A stretch of DNA of 63,543 bases from assembly GCF_000688235.1 (NCBI RefSeq), contig NZ_JHYO01000023.1, positions 1 to 63,543 on the forward strand. The letters run 5' to 3'. How positions within the stretch are numbered: the stretch's first letter is position 1; each line of letters begins with the position of its first letter. The position numbers and the translations under genes were made by a program. The notes below the pieces were generated by a model. It was not told the DNA's origin. It saw nothing but the letters and a program-made list of their open reading frames with translations, and made no database searches. Positions 43,877 to 52,053 of the stretch are shown piece after piece. The DNA is from Terasakiella pusilla DSM 6293 (lineage in GTDB: Bacteria > Pseudomonadota > Alphaproteobacteria > Rhodospirillales > Terasakiellaceae).

Positions 43877-44740
43877 TCATTTTTCTAAAAAATCAACGAA
43901 AGCCCGCAGAATTCCGCGATTTTCTCGCTCCCGACCCACAACCTGAGAGATCGTAAGATTGCCACCATCTACACCGAGTGGTATCGCTTTTAAACGGGGA
44001 TCATCATTAAATTCGTTCTGCCAGACCAGACCAACCCCAAAACCATGGCGCACGCCTTCCATGACTCCTTCGCGCGAGGATACTTCCAAAGCGATGGTGG
44101 GGGTGAAATCAGCGAGCTTGCTCGCGGCATCAAAGACAGCTCTGGTCTGTGAGCCAACCATCCGCATGACCAGTTTTTCACCATCCAGATCCGCAAATGT
44201 GATCTTCTTTTTTTTCGCAAAAGGATGATCAATAGGACAGACACACCCAAGGGAAGACTGCTTCAAGGGCTTGGCAATAAACTGAGTTTCATCGACCTGT
44301 TCTGACATTAAAGCGATATCGATTTTACAAGCTTTCAAGGCCACCAAGACTTCGTGGGCGGACCCTAAATACAGGCTCACCTCCACATTGGGATATTGTT
44401 CTTTAAACCGCGCAAGATAGGGAAAGACCGTAACCGGACTGTCGCAGCCAATGCGCAAGGTCCCTTTATCCAGCGCATTGGCATTTTTAACCAGTTCTGC
44501 CGCCTGATCCTGTAGGCTAAAAATCTGCTTGCCAATATCGGCGAGGTCGCGCCCCAATGCAGTCGGGCGGACTTCGCCTTTCTTTCGTTCCAAAAGCTTG
44601 ATGTTATAGCTTTTTTCAAGGGTTGCCACCTGCATGGACAGGTTGGATTGCGACAAATTCAATGTCCGCGCTGCTTTGGTAAAACTGCCGACACTCGCAA
44701 CCGAGACAAAGGCTTTCAATTGCGACAGATTGATCGTCAT
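43877..44740 (-). CDS. LysR family transcriptional regulator
   Basis: A 287-residue LysR regulator with an N-terminal HTH (about 5-60: FTKAARTLNLSQSNLSMQV). The frame extends to 44791, but the ATG at 44740 follows AAGGGAGGGGATGCG and gives the normal start, leaving 14 bases after the FAD oxidase stop. The effector domain has VSSREGVMEGVRHGFGVGLV and DDPRLKAIPLG, a diverged form of the signature of the two other LysR proteins in this island. It is co-transcribed with the FAD oxidase gene and lies just upstream of the AEP importer, either of which it could control. Confidence 0.87.
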   Translation of the reverse strand: MTINLSQLKAFVSVASVGSFTKAARTLNLSQSNLSMQVATLEKSYNIKLLERKKGEVRPTALGRDLADIGKQIFSLQDQAAELVKNANALDKGTLRIGCDSPVTVFPYLARFKEQYPNVEVSLYLGSAHEVLVALKACKIDIALMSEQVDETQFIAKPLKQSSLGCVCPIDHPFAKKKKITFADLDGEKLVMRMVGSQTRAVFDAASKLADFTPTIALEVSSREGVMEGVRHGFGVGLVWQNEFNDDPRLKAIPLGVDGGNLTISQVVGRERENRGILRAFVDFLEK

Positions 44741-44754
44741 CGCATCCCCTCCCT

Positions 44755-45981
44755 TTAACCAGCTTTCTTCTGCGATCGTGATGCCGCACATTGCGTCAGG
44801 AAAGCTTCATCATACGGATCAAAATCCCCAAAACGATCCGGCGCAAAGTCGGTTAAATCAATGCGCGGGGTCTGCCCCGTCACGAGATCATGGATGGATT
44901 GCCCCACCCCGCCGGAGATCGCAACCCCAGCCCCACAACAGCCCGAGGCCAAAAAGACATTGGACAGATGGGGCGCTTTGCCGATCACATGCTTGCCATC
45001 CGGTGTGTAACCTGACGGACCGCTGATATAGTGATGGATATCCACCTTCCCAATGCTGGGACAGACTTCCAGAAAAGGCTCGACCGCCTCTTCCAGTGCT
45101 GTCCAGCCTTCATAATCCTCATCAAAACTAAACCCCTGTAAGGAATTGGGCAGGTCGGTGGGATGGGCCCATTTACTCACCTGATCACGCAAGCCAAACA
45201 GCAGCCCGCCGACTTCGGGACGGGCATAGGCTTTGGCTTCCGGCAAAATCACAACCGGTGAGGTGACCGGATACAGCGGATCTGTTGCCGTGATCCAGTA
45301 ATGACTGCGTACCGGCGCCATCGCTGCGCCACTGCCCAAAGGCTGTAACAAAGTATTGATCCACGGCCCCGCGGCCACCACAATCTGATCGGCGACAAAA
45401 TCCCCTTGATCGGTTTTAATCGTTGTGACTTTTGCACCATCTTTGACCAGTTCCAACACCTCGGTTGATTGATAAACATCCAGATTGCCGCTGGCCTTGG
45501 CCCCTTGCATATAGGCTGCGCACAACCGATAGGGATCAATGAAGCCATCTTTCGGGTTAAAAACGATGTAGTCCACCTGATCAATGCTCAGCCACGGCAC
45601 CTTTTCCCTGGCTTGATCGATGGTCAGTTCAACCGGATGATCGCCCATCTGGCGCAGCATCTCTGTCTGCTTGGCAATTGCCGTTGCACTTTCCACCGAT
45701 TGCGCCACATGCATACTGCCCACATGGTTGAAATCCAGCTTGTCCCCCAACAAATCTTCCAGTTCGGAGACAGCCTCAAACGTTTCAACGCATAAATCGA
45801 TCAACGGTCGGGTGGCGCGCCCCCGCGTCACAAGCGAAGCCGCGAGGCTGGAAGTTTGCATCCCCAACATGCCGCGTTCAATCAAGGCAACATTCAGGTC
45901 GGTATTTTTGCACAGATAATAGGCCGAGGTACAGCCCAGCAATCCCCCGCCAATGATCACGACATCATATGTTTTATTCAT
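44755..45981 (-). CDS. FAD-dependent amine/amino-acid oxidoreductase (DAO family)
   Basis: A 408-residue flavoprotein with the dinucleotide-binding VVIIGGGLLGCTSAYYLC (about 7-24), a central VVAAGPWIN (about 196) and a C-terminal SGPSGYTPDGKHVIG region (about 318), typical of glycine/D-amino-acid/sarcosine-type oxidases. Flavin oxidases of this family are known in AEP clusters, where some oxidise AEP or N-methyl-AEP to phosphonoacetaldehyde, which fits the enzymes encoded here. That role is inferred; an ordinary amino-acid oxidase is possible. It shares a transcript with a LysR gene and carries the CATAAATCAAATCG motif 55 bases before its start. Confidence 0.82.
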   Translation of the reverse strand: MNKTYDVVIIGGGLLGCTSAYYLCKNTDLNVALIERGMLGMQTSSLAASLVTRGRATRPLIDLCVETFEAVSELEDLLGDKLDFNHVGSMHVAQSVESATAIAKQTEMLRQMGDHPVELTIDQAREKVPWLSIDQVDYIVFNPKDGFIDPYRLCAAYMQGAKASGNLDVYQSTEVLELVKDGAKVTTIKTDQGDFVADQIVVAAGPWINTLLQPLGSGAAMAPVRSHYWITATDPLYPVTSPVVILPEAKAYARPEVGGLLFGLRDQVSKWAHPTDLPNSLQGFSFDEDYEGWTALEEAVEPFLEVCPSIGKVDIHHYISGPSGYTPDGKHVIGKAPHLSNVFLASGCCGAGVAISGGVGQSIHDLVTGQTPRIDLTDFAPDRFGDFDPYDEAFLTQCAASRSQKKAG

Positions 45982-46035
45982 CCGATTTAATCCCAGACTG
46001 TGTTTAAGCTCACCTCACAGTGCCGCCCCATCAGG

Positions 46036-46049
46036 CATAAATCAAATCG
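46036..46049 (-). promoter_or_regulatory. CATAAATCAAATCG motif upstream of the FAD oxidase gene
   Basis: Identical over 14 bases to 36926-36939 in the ald-lysR divergent region. It lies in the 103-base gap between the EamA permease gene and the FAD oxidase start. Confidence 0.45.
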
Positions 46050-46084
46050 AATAAAATCATGATCACTATCACTTTTATTTATAC

Positions 46085-46945
46085 TTAATGGACCAGCGCA
46101 ATCGCGATCCCCGCACTTAACACACCGGAGGCGAGAAAACGCGGCAACATGCCTTTTTCCTTCAACATCATGCCGCCCATCAGCACCGATAAGGGGATAG
46201 AGATTTGACGAACCGTAGTCACCAACGCGATATCTCCCCCCTGCGCATAGGCCAGCAGGATCAATAGATAAGATGCATACACCAGACTAGATGCCATCAA
46301 TGATCGCCGGATAGAGGGAAATTCCATCGGTAAAAACATGGCAGAAAAATGAAATTTGCCCCGCAATCGCATAACAGTGCCATAGATCACGGCAAAACTA
46401 ATCTGCACATAAAAAAACAGCACCGGACTTTCGATCACCTGCGTCGCCGCGCCATCCGCCATGGAATAAATGCCCGTACCACACATGGCCAGCACCGCAA
46501 GCAATAAAGTTTTACCGTCCAGCCCCACCGCTTTACCCGGTTGGATCGCCAACATGGCCCCGCCTGCCAGCACAATCAAAATGCCGAGGATCACCCACCA
46601 GTCATACACCTTGCCGAACACCAGAAAACTTGCCGCAATCACAAACAACGGTGACGCCCGAATAATGGGATAATAAATCGAAATATCGCCTTTTTGATAG
46701 GTCGCAACCAAGGCAAACCCATAAATCAACTGCCCCACAACGGATAAAGCAATCGGTCCATAAGCTTCAGGGGGGACGGACAGGTCATAGCCCATAATCA
46801 GCGCATGAAGGAGAGCAAGACACAACGACCCAAGCGACAACAGAAAATAGGTCCGTTCAGGACAATTTTCGCGTTTTACCAGCAAGTTCCAAAACGGATG
46901 GATCGCCGCAGACAGCAACACCATCATCAATACTTCAAACGTCAT
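46085..46945 (-). CDS. EamA/DMT-family membrane transporter
   Basis: A 286-residue protein with about ten membrane spans and the internal duplication of the drug/metabolite transporter superfamily; the first repeat includes YYPIIRASPLFVIAASFLVF (about 91-110). Such permeases move amino acids, amines or metabolites. It is divergent from the LysR at 47144 and precedes the FAD oxidase gene on the same strand. Import or export of an aminophosphonate-related compound is plausible from context only. Confidence 0.85.
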   Translation of the reverse strand: MTFEVLMMVLLSAAIHPFWNLLVKRENCPERTYFLLSLGSLCLALLHALIMGYDLSVPPEAYGPIALSVVGQLIYGFALVATYQKGDISIYYPIIRASPLFVIAASFLVFGKVYDWWVILGILIVLAGGAMLAIQPGKAVGLDGKTLLLAVLAMCGTGIYSMADGAATQVIESPVLFFYVQISFAVIYGTVMRLRGKFHFSAMFLPMEFPSIRRSLMASSLVYASYLLILLAYAQGGDIALVTTVRQISIPLSVLMGGMMLKEKGMLPRFLASGVLSAGIAIALVH

Positions 46946-47143
46946 CGGGTCAGCCTTTTAAGGAAGTAACAGAAAGAGAAAAGAGAACAAACGAAAAAGG
47001 GAAACTTTCGCCTGCCCACAATGCCCCGATGCAAACAGCTTAACAAATCAGCTATTTTTTCACCCCTATAAAAAAAATTTATATACAAGGCTTCCTCAAC
47101 GCCGTTACCTTTAACTTCTCGATTTTAAAAGCTAGGCAAAGTC

Positions 47144-48061
47144 ATGCGTTACACCCAAATCCGCGCGTTCCATGAAGTCGCCCTTGAAAAGTCAGTCTCA
47201 AAGGCAGCGCAAAAGATGGGCCAGACCCAACCCGCCCTCAGCACCCAGCTGCGCAACCTTGAAAAAGAATATGGCGTCAAACTGTTTGAACGCACGACCC
47301 AAGGGCTGGCCCTGACCCAACAGGGTGAAAAGCTGTTGGAACTCACCCACGTTTTTTTAAAGCAGGAAACCTATATCGATGATTTTTTGAAATCATCCGG
47401 TGCCTTGTTGGGCGGGACCATCCGGCTGGTCGGGGACGATCCGGTCACGGCGCTTAACATCATCACTCCGTTCAAGGCCGCGTTTGACAATGTGGAAATC
47501 ACCATGGATTTTGGCAACACCTTGCAAGCTTGCCAATCTTTGAAGGAACATAAGGTCGATATCGCGGTCATCACTGATCTGGGCACCACCGACATTCAGG
47601 ATGAAAATTTTATGCGCCTGCCCTTGTGGCGGCATGGCCTTTCCGTGGTTGTCCCCAACGGGCATGACCTGACAAAAAACGAAAACGTCTGCACCAAAGA
47701 CCTTGTGGGCTACAGCTATATCAACCGCGAACATGGCTCCCTTACCCGCCGCGCCTTCACTCGATTATTTCAGGAAAATGACGTCACGTTGGAAAGTACT
47801 TTGTCTTTGTGTGGGCGCGAAGCCATCCGCGAAGCAGTTGCCCAAGGTAACGGGATCGGCTTCATCTCCGATCACGAAAAAGGTCACGACAGCCGCCTGA
47901 CCACTTTGCCTTTGAGCGATGCACGTCAGATTTTCCAAACCTCGCTGGTCTATCTGGCCTCGCAAAAAGAACGTCCGATCATTGCGGAATTTATCAACAC
48001 CGCCAAACAGTGCAAAGAAAAAGGGAGCTTCGAAAAGCCCCCTTCGTCCAATCAGAAATGA
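47144..48061 (+). CDS. LysR regulator, aminoethylphosphonate catabolism type (paralogue)
   Basis: A 305-residue LysR protein. The opening MRYTQIRAFHEVALEKSVSKA, the HTH (about 1-62) and the effector-domain signature CGREAIREAVAQGNGIGFIS with HDSRLTTLPL closely parallel the LysR at 36971-37846, so the two are paralogues probably sensing related ligands. It is divergent from the EamA gene, its likely target. Its 3' coding end contains the terminator of the convergent dehydrogenase operon. Confidence 0.9.
   Translation: MRYTQIRAFHEVALEKSVSKAAQKMGQTQPALSTQLRNLEKEYGVKLFERTTQGLALTQQGEKLLELTHVFLKQETYIDDFLKSSGALLGGTIRLVGDDPVTALNIITPFKAAFDNVEITMDFGNTLQACQSLKEHKVDIAVITDLGTTDIQDENFMRLPLWRHGLSVVVPNGHDLTKNENVCTKDLVGYSYINREHGSLTRRAFTRLFQENDVTLESTLSLCGREAIREAVAQGNGIGFISDHEKGHDSRLTTLPLSDARQIFQTSLVYLASQKERPIIAEFINTAKQCKEKGSFEKPPSSNQK
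48014..48042 (-). terminator. Terminator of the dehydrogenase/TRAP operon, inside the lysR 3' end
   Basis: GGGAGCTT (48023-48030) pairs with AAGCCCCC (48035-48042) around a four-base loop that reads TTCG on the minus strand, followed there by TTTTTCTTT. It lies within the last codons of the convergent LysR gene. Confidence 0.75.
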
Positions 48062-48069
48062 TCGCCGGA

Positions 48070-49215
48070 TCAGATCACTTCTTCATATAGTTTTTTAGTG
48101 ATCTCAACGGTCAGCGGGATCGGGTTCCCGCCTGCGCTTGGGTCATCTACAGCCATTTGGGCCAACAGGTCGATCTGGTCACGATCCACACCCAAAGCTG
48201 CCATTTTCTCCGGCACATCCATTGCGCGGGAGAAGTCGATCAGCCAGTTGTAGAAGCCGTCAAAGCCCCCTTCGATCCCCAGATAAGCCGCCAGCAGTTC
48301 AACACGGTCTTCAATTGCAGGACGGTTGAAACGTACAACAGCCGGAAGCGCGATTGCGTTTGTCATGCCATGTGGTGTGTTGTAAACCGCACCCAACGGA
48401 TGAGACAACGCATGCACGCCCCCCAAACCTTTTTGGAAAGCCGTTGCCCCCATTGCAGCCGCACTCATCATATGGGCGCGGGCTTCAAGGTTGCCACCGT
48501 CTTTAAAGGCCGTCATCAGGTTGTCTTTCACCAGACGCATCCCTTCAAGGGCAATCCCTTGAGACATCGGGTGATAGAACGGTGAACAGAAAGCTTCGAA
48601 ACAGTGGATGAACGCATCCAGACCTGTCCCCGCCGTAATCACCGGCGGCATACCGACTGTCAGTTCCGCATCACAGATCACGATAGAAGGCAGCATTTTC
48701 GGATGGAAAATGATTTTCTTCACATGGGTTTCAGAATTGGTCAGGATCCCTGCGCGGCCCACTTCAGACCCTGTACCCGCTGTGGTCGGGACAGCGATAA
48801 TCGGTGCAATCCCGTTGACGTCAGCGCGTGTCCAGTAATCACCAATATCTTCAAAGTCCCACACCGGGCGGGTTTGACCGGACATAAAGGCGATGATTTT
48901 CGCCAGATCCAGGGCAGAACCGCCGCCAAAAGCAACAACGCCGTCATGGCCGCCATCACGATAGATTTTCAGACCTTTTTCAAGGCTGACTTCATCCGGG
49001 TTAGGATACACATCGCTGAACATCGCACGACCCAGACCGCCTTTTTCCAAAACGTCCAGTGCTGTCGCAACGATCGGCAGGCTTACCAGACCGGCATCGG
49101 TGACGAACAACGGCTTTTTCATGCCAACAGCTTGACAGGCTTCCGCCAGTTCTTGAATACGACCCGCACCAAAACGGATGGCTGTCGGGTAACTCCAGTT
49201 CGCAGTAATGGTCAT
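48070..49215 (-). CDS. Iron-containing alcohol dehydrogenase
   Basis: A 381-residue group III alcohol dehydrogenase. It has the NAD-binding AFGGGSALDLAK (about 97) and PTTAGTGSEVGRAG (about 139). The metal-site residues lie in DAFIHCFEAF (about 194-203) and GVHALSHPLGAVYNTPHGM (about 260-278). It is two bases downstream of the aldehyde dehydrogenase gene. The pair should convert an alcohol to an acid by way of the aldehyde. With the GS-like ligase upstream, the alcohol may be a gamma-glutamylated amino alcohol. It is the last gene of the operon. Confidence 0.92.
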   Translation of the reverse strand: MTITANWSYPTAIRFGAGRIQELAEACQAVGMKKPLFVTDAGLVSLPIVATALDVLEKGGLGRAMFSDVYPNPDEVSLEKGLKIYRDGGHDGVVAFGGGSALDLAKIIAFMSGQTRPVWDFEDIGDYWTRADVNGIAPIIAVPTTAGTGSEVGRAGILTNSETHVKKIIFHPKMLPSIVICDAELTVGMPPVITAGTGLDAFIHCFEAFCSPFYHPMSQGIALEGMRLVKDNLMTAFKDGGNLEARAHMMSAAAMGATAFQKGLGGVHALSHPLGAVYNTPHGMTNAIALPAVVRFNRPAIEDRVELLAAYLGIEGGFDGFYNWLIDFSRAMDVPEKMAALGVDRDQIDLLAQMAVDDPSAGGNPIPLTVEITKKLYEEVI

Positions 49216-49217
49216 TC

Positions 49218-50615
49218 TTACAACGCCTTTTTGAAGTGATAGGATTTAACGCGTGTCAGGCCATGGAAGCCAATAACGGACAATGCACCGCCGCGACCTG
49301 TATCTTTACAGCCTGTCCAGCACAGCGCCGGATCAAGATAATCTGCACGGTTCATAAAGACCGTCCCTGTTTCCAGTTCACGCGCAATTTCAGCCGCACG
49401 GTTTTCATCACCCGTCCACAAAGAACAGGTCAAACCGAAGTCGGAATCGTTCATCAACGCGATGGCTTCTGCATCATTTTTAACCTTCATGATGCCCACA
49501 ACCGGACCGAAGCTTTCTTCACGCATGACTTTCATGTCGTGATTGACATCGACCAGAATTTGCGGCGCAAGGTACGCGTTTGTACCGTCATCTGCCGGGA
49601 ACAAGGCCGGATCGATCAGCAGCTTGGCGCCCGCCTCAACCGCCTCTTTGATCTGTGCACGGACTTCATCAGCAAAACGTTTGTTTGCCATTGGGCCCAT
49701 TGTGGTGTCTTGGTCCAGCGGGTTGCCCAGCTTGTAGCCGGATACAATCTTGACCGCTTTTTCCACGAACTCGTCGTAGAGCGATTCATGAACGTAGATA
49801 CGCTCAATCCCGCAGCAACACTGACCGGAGTTAAACATCGCCCCGTCAATCAGCGTATCCACAGCCGCATCCACGTTGGCATCTTCCATCACATAGCCCG
49901 GATCTTTACCGCCAAGTTCCAGACCCACACCTGTAAAGGTGCCCGCCGCTGCTGTTTCAATCGCTTTACCACCACCGACAGAACCGGTGAAGTTGATGAA
50001 ACCGAAGTGACGTGCTTTGATCAGGGTTTCCGTTGTCTTGTGATCCAGATAGAGGTTCTGGAACAATTCTTTCGGCATACCGGCTGCAACAAAAGCTTCC
50101 ACCATATGTTCCCCGACCAGCAGGGTTTGTGTGGAATGTTTCAGGATCACAGCGTTACCGGCAATCAGGGCCGGAGCAACGGTGTTGATCGCTGTCATGT
50201 ACGGATAGTTCCAAGGGGCGATCACCAGAACAACCCCGTGTGGTTCGCGTTCGATACGACGTTCAAAAGCATCGCTTTCTTCAACGATGATCGGTTTCAA
50301 AGCTTCTTCGGCGATATCCGCCATATAGCTTGCCCGTTCGTTGACACCGCCAAATTCACCGCCATAACGGACCGGACGGCCCATCATTTTTGCAATCTGA
50401 GGAATGATCTCGTCGTTCATTTCACCCAGTTTTGCCACACCGGCACGCACCAGGGCAATACGGTCCTCAAGGGACTTTTTGGCCCAGTCTTTTTGTGCCT
50501 GTTTGGCTGCGCTAATCGCTTTTGTCGCCTCTTCTACGGAGGCGATCGGACGTTCTGCAAACACAGACCCGTCGATGGGGCTGATACATTGCAGAGTAGA
50601 AGCGGATCCAGTCAT
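49218..50615 (-). CDS. Aldehyde dehydrogenase family protein
   Basis: A 465-residue NAD(P)-dependent aldehyde dehydrogenase. It has the general base in GLELGGKDPGYV (about 233), the nucleophilic cysteine within FNSGQCCCGIERIYVH (three consecutive cysteines, about 269) and a C-terminal region typical of the family. It would oxidise the aldehyde formed by the adjacent iron-dependent alcohol dehydrogenase. The 19-base gap to the GS-like gene and two-base gap to the alcohol dehydrogenase place it in one operon. Resemblance is to the succinate-semialdehyde/gamma-glutamyl-aminobutyraldehyde group, in keeping with a glutamylated intermediate. Confidence 0.91.
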   Translation of the reverse strand: MTGSASTLQCISPIDGSVFAERPIASVEEATKAISAAKQAQKDWAKKSLEDRIALVRAGVAKLGEMNDEIIPQIAKMMGRPVRYGGEFGGVNERASYMADIAEEALKPIIVEESDAFERRIEREPHGVVLVIAPWNYPYMTAINTVAPALIAGNAVILKHSTQTLLVGEHMVEAFVAAGMPKELFQNLYLDHKTTETLIKARHFGFINFTGSVGGGKAIETAAAGTFTGVGLELGGKDPGYVMEDANVDAAVDTLIDGAMFNSGQCCCGIERIYVHESLYDEFVEKAVKIVSGYKLGNPLDQDTTMGPMANKRFADEVRAQIKEAVEAGAKLLIDPALFPADDGTNAYLAPQILVDVNHDMKVMREESFGPVVGIMKVKNDAEAIALMNDSDFGLTCSLWTGDENRAAEIARELETGTVFMNRADYLDPALCWTGCKDTGRGGALSVIGFHGLTRVKSYHFKKAL

Positions 50616-50634
50616 GTTAAATAGCCTTTCTCAA

Positions 50635-51999
50635 TTAGGATCTTTCGAAGCCGCGCGCGACTTCCCAGTCGGTGACAACACTGTCGAATTCTTCTTGTTC
50701 CCATTCGGCAGCGCGTGTGTAGTGTGCAACTACGTCTTCCCCAAATGCTTCTTTCAACATTTCGGAATTTCGTAACGTTTCTGTGGCGTCTCGCAAAGTT
50801 TTTGGGATGTCTTTTGCTTTTGCCATTTCATAGACGTCGCCTTGAGTTGCTTCAGGCAATTCCAGTTTTTCTTCCAGCCCTTTTATACCCGCAGCCAATT
50901 GCGCTGCAATCGCCAAATACGGGTTCAGGTCCGACCCGCCGATACGACACTCAACACGGATGCCTTTAGTATTGGCCCCGCACAGGCGGAAAGCCGCTGT
51001 CCGGTTGTCAATGGACCAGACCGTTTTGGTCGGTGCAAAGGTGCCTTTGGCAAAACGTTTGTAGCTGTTGACGTAGGGCGCAAGGAAGTATGTGTAATCT
51101 TCAGCGTATTTTAGCAAGCCCGCCATGTAATGACGCATGGTGTCGGACATGCCAAGCGGATCATTTTCATCATAAAATGCCGGTTTACCATCTTTCCACA
51201 AGGACTGGTGGACGTGGGACGAACTGCCCACACGACGGTGATCCCATTTCGGCAGGAAGGTTGCGGCATGACCATTTTGCCACGCAATCTCTTTAATCGC
51301 GTGCTTTGCAATGGTGTGATAGTCCGAACAGTCCAGCGCTTTGCCAAAACGAATATTCAATTCTTCCTGACCCGCTTCGGCTTCGCCTTTTGAGTTTTCA
51401 ATCGGGATACCGGCTGCAAACAGGTGGTTACGAATGGGGCGCATCACGCCTTCTTCTTTGGTGGTCTGGAAGATATGATAATCTTCATTATATCCGCTGA
51501 TCGGGTCCAAATCTTTGAAACCGCCTTTACGGATTTCTTCGAAGCTCTTTTCGAACAGGAAGAACTCGAGCTCTGTGGCCGTCATGACCTCAAGCCCGAG
51601 CGCTTCCATACGTTCGACCTGACGCTTCAACACTTGACGTGGAGAGTGGGATACGGGTTCGTGATGGTGGTGATCAAGGACATCACACAACACCATCGCT
51701 GTTCCTTCCAACCATGGCACCGAACGGATGGTCTCAAGGTCCGGTTTCATGACATAGTCACCGTAACCTTGCGACCAGCTTGTCGCTGCATATCCATCGG
51801 GTGTCGCCATCTCTAAATCGGTTGCCAGCAAATAATTGCAGCAATGGGTTTCCTCATAAGAGTGGGTGACAAAGTTCTGAGCATGGTAGCGCTTACCCAT
51901 CAAGCGGCCTTGCATATCCACAAAGCATACCAGAACGGTATCGACGATACCCTGAGAAACCTGGTCTTTTAATTGGTCGAATGTCAGATTACCGGGCAT
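50635..51999 (-). CDS. Glutamine synthetase-like gamma-glutamyl ligase
   Basis: A 454-residue protein of the GlnA superfamily, in the branch that glutamylates amines rather than ammonia (PuuA/ethanolamine-ligase-like). Metal-binding parts are intact: TATELEFFLFE (about 139), GEAEAGQEELNIRF (about 209), SSSHVHQSLW (about 265) and VECRIGGSDLNPYLA (about 350). The frame opens at 52023, but the ATG at 51999 follows AGAGGATACC and is preferred. It joins glutamate to an amine by ATP-dependent amide formation. The alcohol and aldehyde dehydrogenases after it point to an amino alcohol, for example ethanolamine; polyamines are an alternative. Confidence 0.86.
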   Translation of the reverse strand: MPGNLTFDQLKDQVSQGIVDTVLVCFVDMQGRLMGKRYHAQNFVTHSYEETHCCNYLLATDLEMATPDGYAATSWSQGYGDYVMKPDLETIRSVPWLEGTAMVLCDVLDHHHHEPVSHSPRQVLKRQVERMEALGLEVMTATELEFFLFEKSFEEIRKGGFKDLDPISGYNEDYHIFQTTKEEGVMRPIRNHLFAAGIPIENSKGEAEAGQEELNIRFGKALDCSDYHTIAKHAIKEIAWQNGHAATFLPKWDHRRVGSSSHVHQSLWKDGKPAFYDENDPLGMSDTMRHYMAGLLKYAEDYTYFLAPYVNSYKRFAKGTFAPTKTVWSIDNRTAAFRLCGANTKGIRVECRIGGSDLNPYLAIAAQLAAGIKGLEEKLELPEATQGDVYEMAKAKDIPKTLRDATETLRNSEMLKEAFGEDVVAHYTRAAEWEQEEFDSVVTDWEVARGFERS

Positions 52000-52053
52000 G
52001 GTTGGTATCCTCTTTCCTGTCATTTTAGTGTTTTATTTTATAAGGTTGTCAAA

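Noticed and set aside
43877-44791. Overlap of the LysR gene with the FAD oxidase 3' end
   Set aside because: The overlap vanishes when the ATG at 44740 with its strong ribosome-binding site is used.
49236-50624. A 462-codon open frame on the plus strand opposite the aldehyde dehydrogenase gene
   Set aside because: It mirrors a clear aldehyde dehydrogenase with all catalytic motifs, and the antisense product has no recognisable domain and a His/Arg/Phe/Cys-rich composition typical of shadow frames.
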